A stretch of DNA of 64,000 bases from Paroedura picta. Taxonomy: Eukaryota > Chordata > Lepidosauria > Squamata > Gekkonidae. A model generated the notes under the pieces. It saw nothing but the letters and a program-made list of their open reading frames with translations. It ran no database searches and was not told the origin of the DNA. Shown piece by piece: positions 11,650 to 23,300 of the stretch; position 1 is the stretch's first letter, and each line of letters opens with the position of its first letter. The stretch covers positions 188,387,042 to 188,451,041 of the forward strand of contig NC_135370.1 of assembly GCF_049243985.1 (NCBI RefSeq), read 5' to 3'. The position numbers were made by a program, and so were the translations under genes.

Positions 11650-13039
11650 TCACCGATCCGATCTTCAGAAGCCATCCCAACCTTTGCAGAGGGAGAGGCG
11701 AAGTAGGGGGGGTGCAGACCTGCTGCTTCCCTGCGTAGTCCTGGAGCACCAGAAAGTGGTGTGGACAGATCATGCGGGCAGCTGCACCCTCTGCGCCTGG
11801 CATCAGTGTGAGAGGATCCTGCCTCTGCTAGGCGAGGGACAGAATGTGAATTAATCAAGTCACAAGAAGCCGCTCTGCTGTAAACCCATTTTGGGCCGAG
11901 GGGGTGCCGGGACTGGCCCACCTGCGCCTGGCTGGCAGGGTGGGCCCTGGTGCTGGCCCTGGTCTTCTTGTCCCTTCCTGGGTACTTAATAAATTAGGCC
12001 CCCTCTTTGCAGTTAACAAATTGCACAACCAGTAGCCCCTCTTCAGAGAAGCAGATGCTGGCAGGATGCCCCCCTGCTTGTGGGGAGGCGCGGGGGCTAT
12101 GTTAATTACTCTCAGAGGCCCACAGTTCAGAATTTATCTGCCCCTTCATTTGATTTCCATCACCCCATCTCTTCCCCCGCCTGCCCCAGGCGATTGACCC
12201 AAACCAATAGAAACCTCCTAAGCTCAGCTCTCTATTTCTGTTGTATTGCTATTTGGTCCTTGAATCTGTATGTTAACTCTGCCTTCTTGCAATGGTCAAG
12301 GAAATTCTCTTTCTCTGTTTTGGAAGAAACGTGCGGTTTCCAAAATGCTTTTGCCCAGAATAAAACTTTCATAACCTTAATGAAATGACTGGATCCCCCA
12401 AAAACTTTGGTCAGGGGGCCGTGGATTCCAGAAGATCACTGGATCTTTTCCTTCCCTGACAAGTTAATCATTTTATTCTCCAAGATTAGGCACAGAGTGA
12501 CAGTATATAAGACTGAATAACACCAGGGCTTTTAAACAGAAACAGATTTTGCATGTTTGGATAAGTACATCTGGATATTAATCCTGGATTTGGGACTCTG
12601 GAGACACCAAAACATTCTTAAGAACATAAGCTTTTAGGTCCTTTCAGTAACACCTAATTGTATTTGGACACTTCAAACAGCTTTAGATGTGGAAGGAGAG
12701 TTTCTTGCAGAGTCTTGGTGACATTGCTCCTTTGTGTGTGCTCCCCCCTACCTTTCTGCTTGCTCTTCCTGCCTGCCATACTTCTGACGGGGATCTCAGA
12801 GCTGCAGCTAACACATCCTTGGGCATGGCAGGTGCAGTTCAAGGTGTTCTTCCACTTCCAATAAGAAAAGCTCTTGCAGAGCAGTAGCAGTGGGGTTTGT
12901 GTGCGTGTGTGGAGGTGGGGTTAACTAGTGAGCCTAGGGTATCTAATCTAGCACTGGGATACAAAAAATAATTAGTCCAGGAGGTCCCAACAAACAAGCA
13001 AACCAACACTGAGGAACACAGCAAATGGAAAACAGCAGG

Positions 13040-13385
13040 GAAGAAGGGGGCTAAGCGACACTAAAAACGGTTTCGAAAGCAGCATCTAGGAACCAAATCT
13101 TCAGTAATATCTGGGCTCTTTCAGCCTCATCCACCACACAGTGAGTCTGTTGTAGGGAGAGGAAGGGAAGGCGACTGGAAGCCGCTTGGAGACTCTTTCA
13201 GGTAGAGAAAAGCGGCATCTAAGAACCAACTCTTCTTCTTCTTCAGTAATCTCAGGGCTCTCTCAGTCTCTCCTCCCTCACAGGGTTTCTGTTGTGGGGA
13301 GAGGAAAGGGAAGGTGATTGGAAGCCGCTTTGAGCCTCCTTCGGGTAGAGAAAAGCAGCATCTAAGAACCAGAATTCTTCTTCAT
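13040..13385 (+). mobile_element. tRNA-derived SINE, tail duplicated
   Basis: Two successive copies of the SINE body and tail are present (GGGGAGAGGAA, GCCGCTTTGAGCCTCCTT, TAAGAACCAACTCTTCTTC), and the tRNA-like head is missing. Such doubled tails recur at 19423, 20826, 36972 and 42339. Confidence 0.7.
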
Positions 13386-13389
13386 ATTG

Positions 13390-13665
13390 TACCTTGGTCA
13401 CATGAGAAGTCAAGAGTCACTAGACAGGGCGATCATGCTAGGGAAAGCAGAAGGCAGCAGGAAGAGAGGCAGGCCCGGCCTGGCTTAAGGGAGCCACGAG
13501 GGCCCTCTGAGTAAGGCTACCCAGGACAGGACCCTTTGGACATTAACTCCTAAGGCCGCTGTTAACTTGGAAGCCACTTGATGGCCCTCAACACAAGCAT
13601 ATGAAATAATGACCTCCAAGATGTCCTGTCGTGAACAGCCTTGCCCAGAATCAAACCCTGGTATT
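13390..13665 (+). mobile_element. RTE-like LINE 3' fragment, copy a
   Basis: It is nearly the reverse complement of 24303-24562. The coding strand has a [10 protein letters not shown]-like reading, similar in form to the YFGHLMRRKDS block at the end of Bov-B reverse transcriptase, followed by GCTAGGGAAAGCAGAAGGC. A diverged third copy is at 37565-37720. Family assignment is tentative. Confidence 0.55.
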
Positions 13666-14000
13666 TTTTGAATACTCTCCTCCTGTTTCCTGCTTGGCTC
13701 AAATGGAAACTTCATTTAAGCACACTTCCTATTTTTCTTCAGATGAAAAACACAGTCAGTTAGGCTGTTAGAACTATCTCTTTCCTCTCTAAAGCTGTTT
13801 CTCTTGCCAATATTCTTCACGCAGCCAGTACTCTGTCCTTTGCATATTTAAACTCTGCCATCGCATTGATGTACCTCAAGAAGCACGCATACACACAAAA
13901 GCTCATACCCAGAATTAAACCTAATTGGTCCCCCCTGGGCCATTAAACTCAAACTTTCTCCCATGAGGCATCTTTCAAATTTCCCCGCGCTCTTGTAAGG

Positions 14001-14365
14001 CGACCGGGTCAGCCAATGGCTGCTTTCCAATTCGCCGGAAGTCCTTCCCCTTAGCCGGGGGGGAGGGAGTTGGCCTTCCTTTACATAAGGACCTGCGGGA
14101 GGCCCGAGGGCGTGTCCATCATGTGCCGGTTCCTCTCGCTCCTCCTCGGCGTGTTTTCATGGGGGGTCGGACAGGTAGGAAGCGGCCGGGCGGCGGTCTG
14201 GCGCCTCCTCCGTGCAGGAGAGGGCCTCGCTGGGGCCTTTTGGGGGCCCGTCCCGCAGGCATTGCGAAGGGCAGCCCCTTGGCGAGCAGGCGCAGTGGGG
14301 AGTTGGGCGCCCTTCTTCCGCCCGGCGTGGGGTGCGCGCGCAGGAGGCGGGAAGCTCGGCCGGCG
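14001..14365 (+). promoter_or_regulatory. LRR1 promoter region and 5' UTR (CpG-rich)
   Basis: A CCAAT box at 14013-14017 opens a CpG-rich stretch that continues into LRR1 exon 1. No TATA box is convincing, as expected for a replication-linked housekeeping gene. The exact start is unknown. Confidence 0.5.
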
Positions 14366-17300
14366 ATGCGGCTGCCGTGCGAGGTGTCGGTGGTGAGCCG
14401 TCTGCTGCCCTCGGCGGGCCTCCGGGGACCGGGCCGGGCCGCCAGGGCGCTGCTCTCGCTGGGGAGGCCGCCCGGCCGAGGGGGGGTCTGGCTCCTGGTC
14501 AGCACCGCCCGGCAACGCCCCGGCACCCAGTACCAGGTGATGCGGGGAGGAGGGTGGCACGACGGCCCTGCAGGGCAGGCTAGGGAGCCAGGCCCTGCGA
14601 GGTCGGCCAGTGAGGTGCCGCACGAACATCAGTCCTGCAAGGTGGGCCACTGAGTGTCAGAGCACAGGGCCCCTCCCCAAGAACAATAGCCCTGCGAGGT
14701 CGGCCAGTGAGAACTTGGAGCATAGCCCCCCCTCCCCTCACCATAGACATCAGTCCTGCAAGGTGGGCTACTGAATGTCAGAGCATAGGCCTCCCACGAA
14801 CAATAGCCCTGTGAGGTCGGCCAGTGAGAACTTGGAGCATAGTCCCCCCCTCCCCTCACCACAGACATCAATCCTGCGAGGTAGGCCACTGAATGTCAAA
14901 GCATAGGCCTCCCACGAACAATAGCCCCGTGAGGTCTTGGCTTGCAGCCCCCTCCCACACGCCACACAAACAGCCCTGCGAGGTAGGCCAATGAGGAAAT
15001 GGAGCACAACTCCTCCCCGCTCCGCATACACACCCTCACCCTTGATGGATTCTGTGAGGTTCAGAGATTGCTTCCTTCCAACGTTGCTTCCCCCCCCCTC
15101 CCAAAAAAAAAATCCTCTCGTCTTTGACTAAGCTGCCCCCTTGGCGGTCTTCGCAAGGCACTGCAAGACCTACCTGTTTGTCAGGGCTTTTGAGGGGATT
15201 TGAACTCTCAGACATCTTTTAAGGTGGGAGAGATCGGGGGGGGGGTGTATTGCATTCTCGTTTTTACTGAAAGTATTTTAAATGGTCATCATAAGCTGTC
15301 TTTCAACCACAAGGAAAGGTGAAATATAAATGTTTTGATAAAGAAAAATGAACAAAACCAAGTTATCATATTATTTTAATGTTGTTGTATTTATAAGTAA
15401 TGCCTAAGTCTGGACTTTTAACAGTTTAACTGGATCTTCGCACAACAGTTTTCAGGCTCGGAGCAGATCATAAAAGTAGCTTCAACAGACAGAACCCTTC
15501 AGGAAAAAGGAAAGCTTAGCAATACAGTTTTTGTGCTCAGTCACAGTGGTTTTGTTGGAATGATACAGCTCTTGTTCCAGAAAGCGGTTTCCTCACAGGA
15601 CAAAGGGAGAGCGATCCCCCAGCTGGCGCATGCACGCCCCCACACAGACCTTTCTCGTAGGATTTCTCTTTGAGCATTAGAATGTTTTGTGGCTTTATTG
15701 TTTTTAATCAGCCCTATATAGGACACAGAGCATTCCCAGCCAGTGAACTAAGTGGAGTTGGTTGGAATAAGTCCTCTTATGATGAATGGAACAGGTTAGT
15801 TGACGCTGGCTTCCTCTGTGCTTGCCCTGGTGTCTGTCTCTACATGCTCTGCCAGAGACTGCCTCTTCAGTAGGCTCTCCCCGTTTCCCTGGCCTGCCAC
15901 TCAAGTTTGGAGGCTGCCTGGAGCAGGGGAGGCCTGTGGGGGAATGAGCAGCCAGGCCTGCTTGTGAGAGAAGGGCTTTCTTGAATCCTGTCATCTGCTC
16001 TGTGCCTCAGGCCCCTGTGGTCATGATCCCCCATCTCCTTAAAAGCCTGGGGAAGGCATAGGTTGTGTGGGTGTGCTGTTGTGCAGGGGCCGGGGGGGGG
16101 GCGCTTGAACTTGAGGAGCGGGACATTGTGCAGGCCGTGTATGTGAGCACAGCTGAAAGTCTGCTCCACTTCAGGCTTTGCCCCACTGGAAGAGCCTCTG
16201 GTTTGTATGCAGGAAGTCCCACATTGTAGAAAAGGGCACGAATCCAGTAGCACCTTCTTGGAAGAAGTGAGCAGTGACTCCCCAAACCCCCTACCTGGCC
16301 ACAAAGGTGTCTTAAAGGTGCTGCTGGACTCTCATTGGGGGAATCTCTCTTCCTTTGTCCTGTGACTCTGAAAAACTCCTCCCCTGCCACAAATATTGTC
16401 AGTCTTGAAGGTGTCGCTGGGCGCTTGCTCTTTTCTCCTGCTGCTACGGGTAGACTTAACAGGACTGCACGCTTTGATCAAGGTTCCTGGTGGAATCCCC
16501 AGTGTCTCCCATTAAAAGCACCAGGCTGTAGGTAAAGTGACTGAGAACGTGGAGAACCTCTGCCGGTTTGAGTTGACCAGACTGAAGTGGATGGGCAGGA
16601 GGTCTGATTCAGCGCAGGACTAATTAGACCCGCATTATGGTGCTTTAAAATGTGTCAAGAGTTGCTTCATCAAGCAAGGCTTGAATGTTGTTGTGTTTTT
16701 CCTCCCCCCAACCCAGTTGAAAGAAAATGTAGAACATCTTTTTACCAAGTTTGTGGAAGAAGGAAAAGCCACCATACGGCTGAAGGAACCTGCGGTGGAC
16801 GTCTGTCTCAGCAAGGTACGCGACTAGGCCTGACTAGACGCTGCTCTTACATGCCAGGTTGTTGTTATGTGCGAAGTCGTGTCCGACCCATCGCGACCCC
16901 ATGGACAATGATCCTCCAGGCCTTCCTGTCCTCTACCATTCCCCGGAGTCCATTTAAGTTTGCACCGACTTCTTCAGTGACTCCATCGAGCCACCTCATT
17001 CTCTGTCGTCCCCTTCTTCTTTTGCCCTCGATCGCTCCCAGCATTAGGCTCTTCTCCAGGGAGTCCTTCCCTCTCATGAGGTGGCCAAAGTATTTGAGTT
17101 TCATCTTCAGGATCTACATGCCAAGTTAAACACTGCCAAAGGAGGATCTATGGCAGCCTTTCTCGTTTGTTTATTTATTTATATTTATATACCGCCCTCC
17201 GCAAAGGCTCAGGGCAGTTCACATAAAACAGAAACAATACAGGTAACTTAGATGAACAATCATGAAGTGATAACAGCAAGCAACATGGAGCAGTAGAAAA

Positions 17301-20300
17301 CTATGGGAGACATTAAATTAACACGTATTGATAGCTCAGGGGGTTGGGCAGAATTACGGTGGGTGCCATAAGGGGGAGGCTCGGGGAGAGTCCTTGGGAA
17401 GGGGTGGTTCAGGTCGACCTCAACCAATTGCCTAGCTCTGTCTTATCGGGCTTGTAGAGCTCAGACAGTTCCGACAGGGCCTTCAGCTCTTTTGGGAGCT
17501 CAGTCTACTAGGTAGGGGCCAGGCTGAAAAAGCCCTGGCCCTGGTCAAGGCCAGGCATGCATCCCAGGGACCCAGGATCCTCAACAGATTCATACTCACA
17601 GAGCGGAGCACCATTACAGTCAAAAGCGGCATAGTCAGCTCCCTTGCGGTCCCCCAGTTCTGCTGCTAACAGTCATTGCTTCTCCAATAACACCCTATGT
17701 GGTGTTAGCCTGGGGGGATCCCAGATTGCAAAGGGCAGGGAGGGACCCAAAGATCTAGTAACCCCGGTCTCTGCCCTGTCCCGTCTCAACCCTGTGGCCA
17801 GGACGGAAGCCAGACTGGTGTGGATCCAGGGCCAAAGTGTCCTCCAAAAACGCCAGAAGCTGCTCCACAGCGGCCCTGTCAACCACCTTCCCCAGAAACG
17901 CAAGACGTGAGACCGGGTGGTAGTTGGTGGGGTCCCGTAGGTCCAGCGATCTTTTTTTTCAGGAGAGGACGAACCTCTGCCCCCTGACATGTTTCTTTGG
18001 GGCCAGGGATCACTAGCCAGTTGGCGGGGCCAGAGCATAGGGCTCTTTGGGGGATGTAGGCAGGGAGATGGTCTCTCAGGTGCTTGGAGCCCTGACCGCA
18101 CATGGCCTTGAACCTTCTACAATTTAAGTTCCTTTCAGTGGTGATGCTACTGGCTAATGTCCAGTGTGCTTTAGGTTCACAAGCTTTGAAACCAGATGAG
18201 AAGCAAGTCGGGGCTGTTTTTCATGAATTCTTTTAAAAATCTGCTTTTCAGTTTTGTCTGTGCTAGTCAGCGATCGTTAAACTTGCAACCACAGATTAGG
18301 TACAGCCTTCGTGTCTAGTAGGGCGTTTTATGGGATACGTGTTTGCCCGCCTGCCCTGCATTTCCTGGCGGCCCCTGTCGGAACTTCCTTCCTTCTTCCC
18401 TTCTCCCTTCTCAGCAGTTGTTGTCCCTCCATGTAAGCTTGGAGTTGGGGCCCCATTAACTCAGCCGGCTGCTGATGGCCCCGGGGCAGCGCTAGGTAGA
18501 GAAATTTCCAGACGGAGCTTCCCCTGTTTATTTTGCCAAAGCCGCCCGCCTCCTGACTCTCTGGTGTGTTCATAAAGACAGGGGCTCTGTGAGCGCTGAT
18601 AGGCTTTGTGTCCTGTTTTGGATCGCAGGCCAACAGCAGCCGTTTGAAGACTTTCCTCTCCGCGCTGAAGCTGGCCAACAGCGGGGCCCATGAAGAAACC
18701 CTCCCGCTTTCTCCCCTGGTCCCACCCAAAGCATCAGAGGTGGAGAAGCCGAAGACGAGGATGAGCATCATGTCGAAAAAGGAGTACCCGCTCACCCAGA
18801 GCTTCCCGTATTCCCTGGAGCACCTCCAGGCCTCCTACTGCAAACTGGCTCGCGTCGACATGCGAATGCTTTGCCTCAAAAATCTCCGGAAGCTGGACTT
18901 GAGCCACAATTGCATCACGAAGCTGCCAGCCACCATCGGGGACCTCGTGTGCCTTCAGGAGCTGAACCTGCACAACAACCGCCTGGAGGCGTTCAGCGTG
19001 GCCCTCTGCGGCTCCACCCTCCGGAAGTCCCTCCAGGCCCTGGACCTCAGCCAGAACAGGATCAAAGCGCTGCCGGCCCAGTTCTGCCAGCTGCAGGAAC
19101 TCACTCACCTCCGGCTGGATGACAACGAACTTGTCAGGCTGCCGTTCAAGATCGGGCACCTGCGGCAGCTGCGCGTCTTGTCCGCGGCTCGCAACCAGCT
19201 CCCGTTTCTGCCCGATGACTTTGCAAAACTCTCTCTGGAGAACCTGGATTTGTTTGGCAACCCGTTTGAGCCGCCCCGGCCGCTCGTCCCCGACATACAG
19301 CTCAAAATACCACTGTCCTTGTTGGAGTGTTCGGCAAGAGCGATTGTCAACTTCAGGTAAAAGTGTGTCCCTATCGCACACCCCACTCAATGTCTGAAGC
19401 CCTAGAATCACAGAATCATAGAAGAAGAAGAAGAGTTGGTTCTTGTATGCCGCTTTTCCCTACCCGAAGGAGGCTCAAAGCGGCTTCCAATTGCCTTCCC
19501 TTCCTCTCCCCACAACAGAGACCCTGTGAGGTGGGTGAGGCTGAGGGAGCCCTGAGATTACTGAAGAAGAAGAAGAGTTGGTTCTTAGATGCCACTTTTC
19601 TCTACCCGAAGGAGGCTCAAAGAGGCTTACAGTCGCCTTCCCTTTCCTCTCCCCACAACAGACACCCTGTGAGGGAGGGGAGGCTGAGAGAGCGCTGATA
19701 TCACTGCTCAGAACAGTTTTTATCAGTGCCGTGGCGAGCCCAAGGTCACCCAGCTGGTTGCATGTGGGGGAGTGCAGAATCGAACCTGGCATGCCAGATT
19801 AGAAGTCCGCACTCCTAACCACTACACCAAACTGGCTCCCAAGTTGGAAGGGGGAGCTCACCACCTCCTTAGGCAGCCTATTCCACTGCTGAACTACTCT
19901 GACTGTGAAAAACTCTTTCCTGATATCTAGCCTATATCGTTGTACTTGAAGTTTAAACCCATTACTGCGTGTCCTCTCCTCTGCAGCCAACGGAAACAGC
20001 ATCCTGCCCTCCTCCAAGTGACAACCTTTCAAATACTTAAAGAGGGCTATCATGTCCCCTCTCAACCTCCTTTTCTCCAGGCTGAACATTCCCAAGCCCC
20101 TCAACCTATCTTCATAGGGCTTGGTCCCTTGGTCCCTAGAAGTGAACAAAATCGATTTTGGCTGAGAGGAGCAGCTGGGATAAGAACCAAGTGGGTCAGA
20201 GGCACAAATGAGTCCCTCAGAGGGGTTAGGAAACGCTGTGTTCTCAGGGTTTTGTGCAGATACACAGGATCTGGGCCCAGGGACAGTCTTTGCTGTAGCT

Positions 20301-23300
20301 CTTTCTCTCACCGTGGAGAGCCTTTTGCCCTCAGGGCCAGCCAACCGAGCCATGGCCTCTCCTGCATATTGCCTTCCGGCTGCCTCCAAAGCAACCAGCT
20401 CCTTGGGCCTCTCGTCCACGAATCTGTCCAATCCCTTTCTGAAGCCACAGTCATCGGTAACATCCGCTTGCAGCAAATGCCAGGTGTTAATCCCTTGCTG
20501 GGTAAGCAAAATTTGTGGCAGGGGAGGAGCTTTCATGAGTCACTGATCACTTCTGCAGGCAAACCTTCAGCGTGCTCGTGCTGTTTTTTAATGCTGCAGA
20601 CGGACTGACACGGGCACCCCTCTAGGCCAGCACTTGGTGTATCTCTTGCCTCTTGATACGTGTCAGCATCTGCATCTTGATCTCTGGCCTTCAGATATCT
20701 GAAGAGATGAGCAGTGACTCTTGACACCTCCTCCCCTGCCCCAAATATCTTTGTCTTAAAGGTGTTACTGGACTCTCAATCTTTTCTGCTGCTACAGGCG
20801 GATTTGATCTATTTGAAGATGTGAGCCAGTTTGGTGTCGTGGTTAGGAGTGCGGACCTCTAATCTGGCATGCCGGGTTCGATTCTGTGCTCCCCCACATG
20901 CAGCCAGCTGGGTGACCTTGGGCTCACCACAGCACTGATAAAACTGTTCTGACCGGGCAGTGATATCAGGGCTCTCTCAGCCTCACCCACCCCACAGGGT
21001 GTCTGGTGTGGGGAGAGGAAAGGGGTGACTGGAAGCCGTTTTGAGCCTCCTTCGGGTAGGGAAAAGCAGCACATAAGAACCAACTCTTCTTCTTCTTCAG
21101 TAATCTCAGGGCTCTCTCAGCCTCCCCTCCCTCACAGGGTGTCTGGTGTGGGGAGAGGAAAGGGGTGACTGGAAGCCGCTTTGAGCTTCCTTCGGGTAGG
21201 GAAAAGCAGCATATAAGAACCAACTCTTCTTCTTCTGAGAGGTGGTTCATGAATGCCCATTCCCTGCCACAAATTTGGTCAGTCTTCAAGGCTCCGCTGG
21301 ATTCTGGCTCTTTTCTGCTCCTGCAGACGGTTTCAACTGCCAGCCCGTTTCCCTGGGTGGCCCCAATTTCCTTTCCTGCAGGAGAGGAAGAAAAAGCTCT
21401 CCATGGCCTCTTTCTCCACCCAGGCATGATTTTATAAACCTTATAGATTCTCACACCCACCCATATCCTTTTTTTATCACTGCTGCACCATGAATCAGCT
21501 ACCCAAGATGTCTTTCCCTCTCAGTCTCCTTAAAACTTTTTGAATTATTTCTAGCCCACCCTTTCAATACAGTTCAGGCTGGGTAACAAGATCATTAAAA
21601 CAAGAAGTTAGGTTTAAAACTTAAACATTCTCTAATTTCCCCCAACGAATTACATAGCAGACGAGGGGGTGTCCTAAAGTTTACAGAGTAAATCTTTCCT
21701 CATCTCCACCATTTCGGGCCCCAGCCATAAGCCTGGTGGAACAATTCTGTCTTGCAGGCTTGAGGAACTGAGCTTTTTAAATGGAGCGTTCCACCATGCT
21801 GGGGCCAGGACTGGCCAGTTTCACCTCCTTTGGGCCAAGGATCCTGAGTAGATGTTATTCTGATGGGGGGATATAAGGGAAAAGCAGACCTGTAGACAGA
21901 ACCTCCAGGCTATCTAGTCCTACCCCCTGCTCAGGGCAGGATCAGCCTCCAGCATCCAGGAGAAGGATCTGTCCAGTCGCTGCTTGAAGACGGCCAGTGA
22001 GGGGGAGCTCCCCACCTCCTTAGGCAGCCCATTCCTCTGATGAACTAGACTCCTAGAATCCTAGAGTGGGAAGGGGCCATGCAGGCCATCTAGTCCCACC
22101 CTCTGCTCAGTGCAGGATCAGCCTCCAGCATCCAGGAGAAGGATCTGTCCAGCCGCTGCTTGAAGACGGCCAGTGAGGGGGAGCTCCCCACCTTCTTAGG
22201 CAGCCCCTTCTACTGCTGAACTAGACTCCTAGAATCCTAGAGTGGGAAGGGGCCATGCAGGCCATCTAGTCCCACCCCGTGCTCAGTGCAGGGTCAGCCT
22301 GAAGCATCCAGGAGAAGGATCTGTCTAGCCGCTGCTTGAAGACGGCCAGTGAGGGGGAGCTCCCCACCTCTTGAGGCAGCTCCTCCCACTGCTGAACCCT
22401 CCAGGCACTGAGGGTCCATCTGATCCAGCATCTTGTTTCACATAGTGGCTTACTAGTTCCTCTGGAGAGCCAATACCATGGCAGAGAGTGGAGAGGCCTT
22501 CCTCTTGGGTTCCCTTCTGGCACTGAGATTTTGAGGTTGGCTGCTTCTGGCTATGGAGGTTCCTTTTAGTCACCATGGCTAGTTGCCACCAAGGCCTATC
22601 TCCTCAAGGATGGCACATGAGCTTCATTCTTAATGGTCTTTATCAAGTGTTTTTCCAGGGAAGTATTCCCAGGAATTCATTCATTAGAGCACGGTAGCTT
22701 GCTGAAGAATGGCCCGATGATGCCGTGGCCAGAATAACATTTGAAATGCCAGAGTTCTTCGGCTCATCCATTACATTTGCCCACCCTGTTTCCCCGGCTT
22801 TATGGGGACATGCTTCTGAGAGCAAACCACCCAACATTAGCAGCTGGTGCACATGTCCATGTGCTGCATGAAACCAGGAGAATGGTATGCTTTTTCACTT
22901 CCAATTTTAGGCGACTTTCTGCTTTTTCAGCCCTGGCCTGGCGGAATGGTTTAGCTGAGAAGACCAAGGCCCTCTGGGACCTTCAACAGGCCCAGTGGGC
23001 CTGCAAACTGGAGCCGTTCCACCCGGCCTGTGGTTGAGGCCAGCTCTAAACATCAAGGGACAGGCCTCCCTGCCGGAGAACCGTCCACTAGCTTAAGGCC
23101 TCTCCAAGCTCTGGCCAACCTCCAAAAACTTTTGGATTCTTATTAGGAGGAGACGATTCATGGTTTGTAATTTTTACAAAAATTGTATGTTACCCACTCT
23201 GAGCTGGCCAGGGAAGGACAAGCTAGAAAAATTATTATTTCTATTATAAATTATTATTTCTATTTTTATTATTATTTCACATAATCCAAAGTGGGTAAAT

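Noticed and set aside
19799-20536. 245-codon minus-strand frame in LRR1 intron 3
   Set aside because: Its recognisable part is the CR1 reverse transcriptase C-terminus; the rest is chance reading around a nested SINE.
20826-20900. possible tRNA genes at SINE heads
   Set aside because: A and B boxes are recognisable, but the cloverleaf is degraded and each is joined to the same SINE body.
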